This document shows, one piece after another, positions 58,208 through 64,000 of a stretch of DNA of 64,000 nucleotides. Where the stretch lies: assembly GCA_904394215.1 (NCBI GenBank), contig CAJFNF010000003.1:1-64000 (forward strand), given 5' to 3'. A model generated the notes under the pieces. The model was not told where the DNA came from. It searched no databases and saw only the letters and a list, made by a program, of their open reading frames with translations. The translations under genes were made by a program, and so were the position numbers. The stretch comes from an uncultured Faecalibacterium sp. (GTDB taxonomy: Bacteria; Bacillota; Clostridia; Oscillospirales; Ruminococcaceae). Positions within the stretch are counted from its first letter, which is position 1; each line of letters starts with the position of its first letter.

Positions 58208-59038
58208 TCAGTCCCGGGCCCGGAGCTGCCAAAAGGCCACGGCACTGGCCGCGGCCACGTTCAGGGAGTCCACTCCGTTGGACATGGGGATTTTGACGGT
58301 GTAGTCGCACTGGGCGATGGTGACAGGGGAAAGGCCGTCTCCCTCGGTGCCCAGAATCAGGGCCAGCCGGTCCTCAGCCATCAGCTGGGGGGCGTCGATA
58401 GAGACCGAGCGGTCGCTGAGGGCCAGGGCGGCGGTTTTGAACCCCATTCCCTTCAGCCGGGCCAGGCCTGCCTCAGGCCAGTCGGCGGGCAGGGTGCCGA
58501 TCTGGGTCCAGGGCACCTGGAACACCGTCCCCATGCTGACCCGCACCGCCCGGCGGCACAGGGGGTCACAGCAGGAAGGGGTTACCAGGACAGCGTCGAT
58601 ATGGAGGGCCGCCGCCGACCGGAAGATGGCCCCCACATTGGTGGAGTCCACGATGTTTTCCAGCACCGCCACCCGGCGGGCATTCCGGCAGAGGTCTTCC
58701 ACTGCCGGCAGAGCGGGCCGGTGAAAGGCTGCCAGAACCCCGCGGGTCAGCTGGTAGCCGGTGAGGGCAGTGAGCACATCCCGGTCGGCGGTGTAGACCG
58801 GGGCGTCGCCGCTGCGGGCCAGCACCTCCTGGGCAGGGCCGTCGATCTTCCGCCGCTCCATCAGGAAGGACAGGGGCTTGTATCCGGCGTCCAGAGCCCG
58901 GTCAATGACCTTGGGGCTCTCGGCAATGAAGATGCCCTTCTCGGGTTCCAGACGGCTGCGGAGCTGGTTTTCGGTCAGCCGGGCAAAGACGTCCAGGGCC
59001 GGGTCCTGTAAATCGGTGATTTCAATGATATGAGCCAT
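58208..59038 (-). CDS. TrmH family RNA methyltransferase (SpoU)
   Basis: VLENIVDSTNVGAIFRSAAALHIDAVLVT, LALILGTEGDGLSP, VKIPMSNGVDSLNVAAASAVAFW. Confidence 0.94.
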   Translation of the reverse strand: MAHIIEITDLQDPALDVFARLTENQLRSRLEPEKGIFIAESPKVIDRALDAGYKPLSFLMERRKIDGPAQEVLARSGDAPVYTADRDVLTALTGYQLTRGVLAAFHRPALPAVEDLCRNARRVAVLENIVDSTNVGAIFRSAAALHIDAVLVTPSCCDPLCRRAVRVSMGTVFQVPWTQIGTLPADWPEAGLARLKGMGFKTAALALSDRSVSIDAPQLMAEDRLALILGTEGDGLSPVTIAQCDYTVKIPMSNGVDSLNVAAASAVAFWQLRARD

Positions 59039-59049
59039 GGTTTCTCCTT

Positions 59050-60228
59050 TTATGGGTCTTGGGACTGGATCGAGAAGTCGCTCTCTCCCGACAGGCCGTC
59101 CAGATTCAGCATTCCTTCCAGGGCGGCGATGTCCGCCGACACGTCCAGCGCGTCGGACTGGAACAGCTTGTCCAGCTGGTTTTCAAAGGCTGTGACCAGC
59201 AGGTCCAGGGACCTCTGGATGCTTTGTTTGGTTTTGGTGATGTTTTCCCCGTCCACGCCCTGGCTGTCCAGCTGGATGTAGGTGTGGAGCAGTTTCAGGG
59301 AGGTGGGCAAATAATAGCCCACGAATTTCCGCAGCTGCTCCTGCTTGGAGGGGTCTTTCTCGGCCAGGGCAAAAATCCGCGCGGCCACTTGTTCCAGCCG
59401 TCCCACCTTGTCCTGCGTGGCAGGATCGGCCAGGGACTGCCCGGCCTGATGGAGCTGCCGCAGCAGCTTCTGGTACTGGGTTTCGTCGGCGGGGTCAGGT
59501 TCCGGTTCGGGCTGGGCGGGCTGGGCCGGGATGGGGGCAGGGCCCCGTACAATCAAAAAGCCTGTAAGGTTGTCAATGTAGGCATCGGCGCCGAAATAGC
59601 CGTGGTCGATGGCGTGCTCCAGCACCCGGCGGCCTTCCTCAGCCGGAAGGCCCGCGGTGGCAAACAGTTCGTTCAGCGGGATGTTGTCCCGGCCGCCCAC
59701 CACCTTGTCCAGCTGCCGTTCCAGGCGGCTGATCCGTTTCAGATTCAGGCTGAACAGCAGTGCCCCGCCGCCTCCTGCGATCTGGGCCACAGCGGTAAAG
59801 AGGTCAGACCAGTTGCTCAGAGACAGCCGCTCATGGATGGGGTGCATAAAGAGCATCTGGGAGACAGCGTCGGGGAGGCTGACCACCCCGATGAACAGCA
59901 GAATGGCCCCGGCGATGGTGCAAAGGCTGGTCAGGCGCTGCTGGTGAAGCTTGGATTTCTGCTGTTCGGCGGTGGGGAGATCATGGCCGGCATAGTGGGC
60001 GCTGTAGTCATAAGCGCCCTGGGGCGCAGCCCGGCGGGTGTCCTGGGGACGAAAGTCGGCGGCGTAATCCTGGCGGTCCCGGGCGGCCTGAAGCTCTTTC
60101 TTTTCGCTGTCCCGGTCGATGGCCCGGATGATGAACAGGATCACCGACAGCCAGGGGGCCAGGCCCAGCAGGATCAGCAGGGCAATGATGGGAATGTGTG
60201 CGAAATAGTGTCTTCGTTGTGGCTGCAT
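59050..60228 (-). CDS. XpaC-like (5-bromo-4-chloroindolyl phosphate hydrolysis) family membrane protein
   Basis: TM segments near N-terminus and middle; C-terminal helical QKLLRQLHQAGQSLADPATQDKVGRLEQVAARIFALAEKDPSKQEQLRKFVGYYLPTSLKLLHTY. Confidence 0.72.
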   Translation of the reverse strand: MQPQRRHYFAHIPIIALLILLGLAPWLSVILFIIRAIDRDSEKKELQAARDRQDYAADFRPQDTRRAAPQGAYDYSAHYAGHDLPTAEQQKSKLHQQRLTSLCTIAGAILLFIGVVSLPDAVSQMLFMHPIHERLSLSNWSDLFTAVAQIAGGGGALLFSLNLKRISRLERQLDKVVGGRDNIPLNELFATAGLPAEEGRRVLEHAIDHGYFGADAYIDNLTGFLIVRGPAPIPAQPAQPEPEPDPADETQYQKLLRQLHQAGQSLADPATQDKVGRLEQVAARIFALAEKDPSKQEQLRKFVGYYLPTSLKLLHTYIQLDSQGVDGENITKTKQSIQRSLDLLVTAFENQLDKLFQSDALDVSADIAALEGMLNLDGLSGESDFSIQSQDP

Positions 60229-60336
60229 AGACCATGACCTCCCAGGCAGAAACGACAAAATAAGCCGTGCTCCTTTTATTATACTGGAACACGGCTCGTT
60301 TGTTAAGGTTGAATTTTGAGGCGCTGGGCGCAGGTC

Positions 60337-62265
60337 TTACTTCATCAGAGCGCAGACGGCGTCAGCGTAGGCCACAGGATCGTCCACCGGCAGGCCCTCG
60401 ATCAGCTGTGCCTGGGCGTAGAGGATCTGGCTGTACTGGTTCACCTTGTCGGTGTCGCCGGCCTCCTGGGCGGCCTTCAGCACGGCAAAGACGGGGTGGG
60501 AAGCATTGATCTCCAGCACCTTTTCGCTCTTGACGTTCTCGCTGCCCGGCTGATGGGACAGGACCTTCTCCATCTCAATGGACAGGGGGCCGTCGGAGGA
60601 CAGGCAGACCGGGTGATCCTTCAGACGGGTGGAAACCCGCACTTCCTTGATCTTGCCATCCAGAGCGGTCTTCATGGCCTCAAACAGGGACTTGTTCTCG
60701 GCAGTTGCCTCTTCGGCAGCCTTCTTCTCCTCGTCGGATTCCAGGCCCAGGTCGTTGCTGTTGATGTTCTTGAACTCGACGGTGCCGTCCTTGCCCTCGG
60801 CGTCCTTCCGGGGGAAGGAGTGCATGACCTGGAAGCAGAACTCATCCACGTCCTCGGTCAGCAGCAGCAGGTCATAGCCCTTGTCCAGCACCAGGGCTGC
60901 GGTGGGCAGTTTGGCCAGACGGTCGGCGGAGTCGCCGGCGGCGAAGTAGATGTACTTCTGGTCGGCGGGCATCTTCTCCACGTACTCTTCCAGGGTCACC
61001 ATCTTCTTCTCCTTGGCGGAGTAGAACAGCAGCAGGCCCCGCAGCAGATCCACGTGCATGCCGTAATCCGAGTAGGCGCCGAACTTGATCTGGCGGCCAA
61101 ACTCCTTCCAGAAGGCCTCATACTTCTCGCGGTCATTGACCAGCATGGCGTTCAGCTCGTTCTTGATCTTCTTCTCCAGGGCGTTGTGGATCAGCTTGAG
61201 CTGGCTGTCCTTCTGGAGGGTCTCACGGCTGATGTTCAGGCTCAGGTCCTGGCTGTCCACGATGCCCTTCACAAAGCTGAAGTAGTCGGGCAGCAGGTCG
61301 GGGCACTTGTCCATGATCAGCACGCCGGAAGCATAGAGGGCCAGGCCCTTCTCGTACTCCTTGGTGTAGTAGTCATAGGGACGGTGAGAGGGGATGAACA
61401 GCAGGGCGTTGTAGTTGGCAGTGCCCTCGGTCCGGCTGACAATCACCCGGGCGGGGTCTGCATAGTCGCCGAAGTGGTTCTTGTAGAAGGTGTTGTACTC
61501 CTCGTCGGTGACTTCGCTCTTCTGCTTCTTCCAGATGGGGACCATGCTGTTCAGGGTCTCCAGCTCGGTGTACTCTTCCCATTCGGGGGTGTAGTTCTCG
61601 GGCTTGGGATCGGGTTCCGGTTTCTGGCGGCTCTTGGTCCGCTCCATCTGGATGGGGTAGCGGATGTAATCGCTGTACTTCTTGACGATGGCGGCCACGC
61701 CGTACTCCGAGACGTAGTTGTCGTAGTTTTCGGTGTCGGTGTTGTCCTTGATGTGAAGGATGATGTCGGTGCCGGCGGTGTCCTTCTCGGCGGGGGTGAT
61801 CTCATAGCCCTCCACGCCGCTGGACTCCCACTTCCAGGCCTGGTCGCTGCCGAAGGCTTTGGAAATGACGGTGACATGGTCGGCCACCATGAAGGCGGAG
61901 TAGAAGCCCACGCCGAACTGGCCGATGATGTCGATGTTCTCATCGGTGTTCTGGGCCTTGAAATCCTGGCTGCCGGAATGGGCGATGGTGCCCAGGTTCT
62001 GTTCCAGTTCCTCACGGGTCATGCCGATGCCGTTATCCGAGACAGTCAGCATCCGGTTGTCCTTGTCCAGGGTCAGCAGAATCCGGAAGTCCTCCCGGTT
62101 CATCCCCACCGAGGTGTCGGTCAGGCTCTTGAAATAGAGCTTGTCAATGGCATCGGAGGCGTTGGAGATCAGCTCACGCAGGAAAATCTCCTTATTGGTA
62201 TAGATCGAATTGATCATCAGGTCCATCAGCTTTTTGCTTTCGGCCTGGAACGGCTGCATTGCCAT
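60337..62265 (-). CDS. htpG: Molecular chaperone HtpG (Hsp90)
   Basis: MINSIYTNKEIFLRELISNASDAIDKL, DNGIGMTREELEQNLGTIAHSGS, IIGQFGVGFYSAFMVAD. Confidence 0.97.
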   Translation of the reverse strand: MAMQPFQAESKKLMDLMINSIYTNKEIFLRELISNASDAIDKLYFKSLTDTSVGMNREDFRILLTLDKDNRMLTVSDNGIGMTREELEQNLGTIAHSGSQDFKAQNTDENIDIIGQFGVGFYSAFMVADHVTVISKAFGSDQAWKWESSGVEGYEITPAEKDTAGTDIILHIKDNTDTENYDNYVSEYGVAAIVKKYSDYIRYPIQMERTKSRQKPEPDPKPENYTPEWEEYTELETLNSMVPIWKKQKSEVTDEEYNTFYKNHFGDYADPARVIVSRTEGTANYNALLFIPSHRPYDYYTKEYEKGLALYASGVLIMDKCPDLLPDYFSFVKGIVDSQDLSLNISRETLQKDSQLKLIHNALEKKIKNELNAMLVNDREKYEAFWKEFGRQIKFGAYSDYGMHVDLLRGLLLFYSAKEKKMVTLEEYVEKMPADQKYIYFAAGDSADRLAKLPTAALVLDKGYDLLLLTEDVDEFCFQVMHSFPRKDAEGKDGTVEFKNINSNDLGLESDEEKKAAEEATAENKSLFEAMKTALDGKIKEVRVSTRLKDHPVCLSSDGPLSIEMEKVLSHQPGSENVKSEKVLEINASHPVFAVLKAAQEAGDTDKVNQYSQILYAQAQLIEGLPVDDPVAYADAVCALMK

Positions 62266-62307
62266 AGCAAAAACCTCTTTTCTTTCCAAAGAGCAGCTAA
62301 GACTTGC

Positions 62308-62334
62308 TTAGCACTCATATATTTCGAGTGCTAA
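62308..62334. promoter_or_regulatory. CIRCE element (HrcA operator) upstream of htpG
   Basis: TTAGCACTC-N9(atatatttc)-GAGTGCTAA, exact match to the CIRCE consensus. Confidence 0.95.
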
Positions 62335-62478
62335 TATACACCGATTCGGACCGAAAATCAAGCCCCTGCACCCTTCCTTCATAAAAAGTTTAAAATTCCT
62401 CTTTCCAGCGGGGAAGCTCTGCGGTACAATAGGATGCAGGCGGCGCAGAAGAGACGGCCGCCCGGGGAGGAAACAGCC

Positions 62479-63255
62479 ATGAAAGTTGAAACCTTACAGG
62501 CGGGCGGCGCCCAGCTGACCGTCTATCTGCGTGAGCCCTCGGCCTCCATGCCCGAGACCCAGGCCCGGCCGCTGGTGCTGGTGGTACCCGGCGGCGGATA
62601 TGAACATGTGAGCCAGCGGGAAGCAGACCCTGTGGCGGTCCAGTTTCTGGCAGCGGGATACCATGCAGCGGTGCTGTGGTATAGCGTGGGGGAGCAGGCC
62701 CGGGACTACCGGCCTCTGGCCCAGCTGAATGAAGCCATGGCCCTGCTGCGGGCCCATGCCGGGGCCTGGGGCATCCGGCCCCGCCAGATTGCCCTCTGCG
62801 GCTTTTCGGCAGGGGCCCACCTGGCCCTGTCGGGGGCTGTGCTGGACCTGCCCGGCTGCGCCGGAGCCCAGCAGCGGCCCGACGCCCTGATCCTCAGCTA
62901 TCCGGTGGTGACAGCCGGGCCCTTTGCCCACCGGGGCAGCTTTGTCCAGCTGTCCGGATCTCAGGACCCCGCCGACCACCTGGCCTTTGGCCTGGAGGAC
63001 AAGATCACCCCGGCGGTGCCGCCGGTCTTTGTGTGGCATACCATGGAGGACGCCACCGTCCCGGTGGAAAACACCCTGATGCTGGTGTCGGCCCTCCACA
63101 AAGCCGGGGTGCCTTGCGAGGCCCATCTGTTCCCCCACGGCAAGCACGGCCTCAGCGTCTGCACCGCCGAGGTGGGCAACGAGATGCCCCACCCGGGCCG
63201 ATGGCTGGAACTGGCAAAAGAGTGGCTGGGAGAGGTCTTTGACTTTCATCCTTGA
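62479..63255 (+). CDS. Alpha/beta hydrolase (acetyl esterase-like)
   Basis: LVLVVPGGGYEHVSQREADPVAVQFLAAGYHAAVLWYSV, IALCGFSAGAHLAL, VWHTMEDATVPVENTL. Confidence 0.9.
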   Translation: MKVETLQAGGAQLTVYLREPSASMPETQARPLVLVVPGGGYEHVSQREADPVAVQFLAAGYHAAVLWYSVGEQARDYRPLAQLNEAMALLRAHAGAWGIRPRQIALCGFSAGAHLALSGAVLDLPGCAGAQQRPDALILSYPVVTAGPFAHRGSFVQLSGSQDPADHLAFGLEDKITPAVPPVFVWHTMEDATVPVENTLMLVSALHKAGVPCEAHLFPHGKHGLSVCTAEVGNEMPHPGRWLELAKEWLGEVFDFHP

Positions 63256-63298
63256 AGGCAACTTTGCGATTATACGAAGAAAACTTTGTGAAAAGCGG

Positions 63299-63327
63299 TT
63301 GACATAGACTAACCGATTTTGTATACT
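63299..63327 (+). promoter_or_regulatory. Sigma-A type promoter
   Basis: TTGACA - 17 nt - TATACT. Confidence 0.8.
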
Positions 63328-63363
63328 ATGGGGCGGAGATCATCCGCTCAAAAAAGGAGAGCA

Positions 63364-63810
63364 ATGATTATGCCATTCCATGACAATCAACCCAGAATTT
63401 CAGTGCAGGGCCTGCTGCTGCAGGCGTTCCTGACCGGGTGGGAACATTCCGACAAGAAGATTTCCCAGGATGAATACGTGGACAGTTCCATCCGCGTCAT
63501 CGAAAAGATGCAGGTGGAGCCCGAGAGCATCTACGCAGAAGAGGGCCTGGGCCTTTTGGACGGAGACCATGTGGACCATCTGGAGGACCTGCTGCGGGCC
63601 GACGGCGTCTGGATCTACTACGGGGTGGAGGCCGAAAACTTCTTCCTGCTCCAGTGGTACCCGGACGAGGCTGCCGCCAAAGCCAAGCTGGCAGACCTGG
63701 AAGCCCTGGGGGACGGGGTCCAGTACATGGTGGACCTGACCCTCAAGCGGTCCAAGACATCGGACGCCGAATATTTTGGAGATTCTTCCCCGGTGCAGCT
63801 GCATTCCTGA
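63364..63810 (+). CDS. Hypothetical protein
   Basis: ATG after aaaaggagag RBS; MIMPFHDNQPRISVQGLLLQAFLTGWEHSDKKISQDEYVDSSIRVIEKMQ...; no family recognised. Confidence 0.65.
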   Translation: MIMPFHDNQPRISVQGLLLQAFLTGWEHSDKKISQDEYVDSSIRVIEKMQVEPESIYAEEGLGLLDGDHVDHLEDLLRADGVWIYYGVEAENFFLLQWYPDEAAAKAKLADLEALGDGVQYMVDLTLKRSKTSDAEYFGDSSPVQLHS

Positions 63811-63865
63811 GCCAAAGGGGCAGCGGCGCCGCCAGCCACAAAGAGAGCCATCAGGAGGAACGCTT

Positions 63866-64000
63866 ATGGGTTTGTCTGAAACAGAACGCGCACACCTGGC
63901 AGCCATCCTGCAGAAGTACGAGGACGATCCCCGGGTGCAGGAGATGAACAATTTCATTCAGCACGGCTGCGTCACTACATACCAGCACTGCCGGAATGTG
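63866..64000 (+). CDS. Putative HD-type phosphohydrolase, N-terminal fragment (runs off window)
   Basis: ATG 63866 after caggagg; MGLSETERAHLAAILQKYEDDPRVQEMNNFIQHGCVTTYQHCRNV, resembling the start of HD-domain proteins; open to the edge. Confidence 0.6.
   Translation, partial: MGLSETERAHLAAILQKYEDDPRVQEMNNFIQHGCVTTYQHCRNV

Noticed and set aside
1-64000. CRISPR arrays, transposons, integrases, prophage, rRNA or tRNA genes
   Set aside because: No repeat-spacer pattern, transposase/integrase motifs or tRNA/rRNA-like sequence noticed in either strand by eye; tRNAscan/Infernal would be needed to exclude them fully.

Overview
This 64 kb window looks like chromosomal DNA from a high-GC member of the Clostridia, probably Oscillospiraceae/Ruminococcaceae of Gemmiger/Subdoligranulum/Faecalibacterium type. 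That taxon is an inference from gene content and codon bias. The window is densely coding and mostly core genome: an oligopeptide ABC operon (partial, with lesions), dapF-dapL, proS, acpP, glgP/GH13, zapA, dut-maf, mreBCD-PBP2, mgsA, mnmA, rnhA, RNase J, gdpP-glf-rplI-dnaB, tilS-hpt-ftsH, and htpG with a perfect CIRCE element. I saw no rRNA, tRNA, CRISPR array, transposase or prophage. The best candidates for under-described biology are: (1) a Tet(M)/EF-G-like ribosomal GTPase fused to a C-terminal YacP/Rae1-type NYN nuclease domain (4474-7050); (2) two adjacent tail-anchored proteins after ftsH, one with a Cys-rich putative zinc ribbon and an acidic linker, the other with a HEPN-like R-x4-H motif and a basic linker (55292-57278); (3) a 240-nt RNase J leader with an intrinsic terminator and a repeated CCGGAGGCCGG element, suggesting attenuation (43590-43833); (4) an ECF sigma factor coupled to a repetitive solenoid-like protein instead of a recognisable anti-sigma factor (11073-12755); (5) multi-repeat peptidoglycan-binding proteins with no signal peptide (14149-17198). 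The opp operon at the left edge carries three apparent short deletions or frameshifts. All family assignments come from motif recognition by eye; no searches were run.
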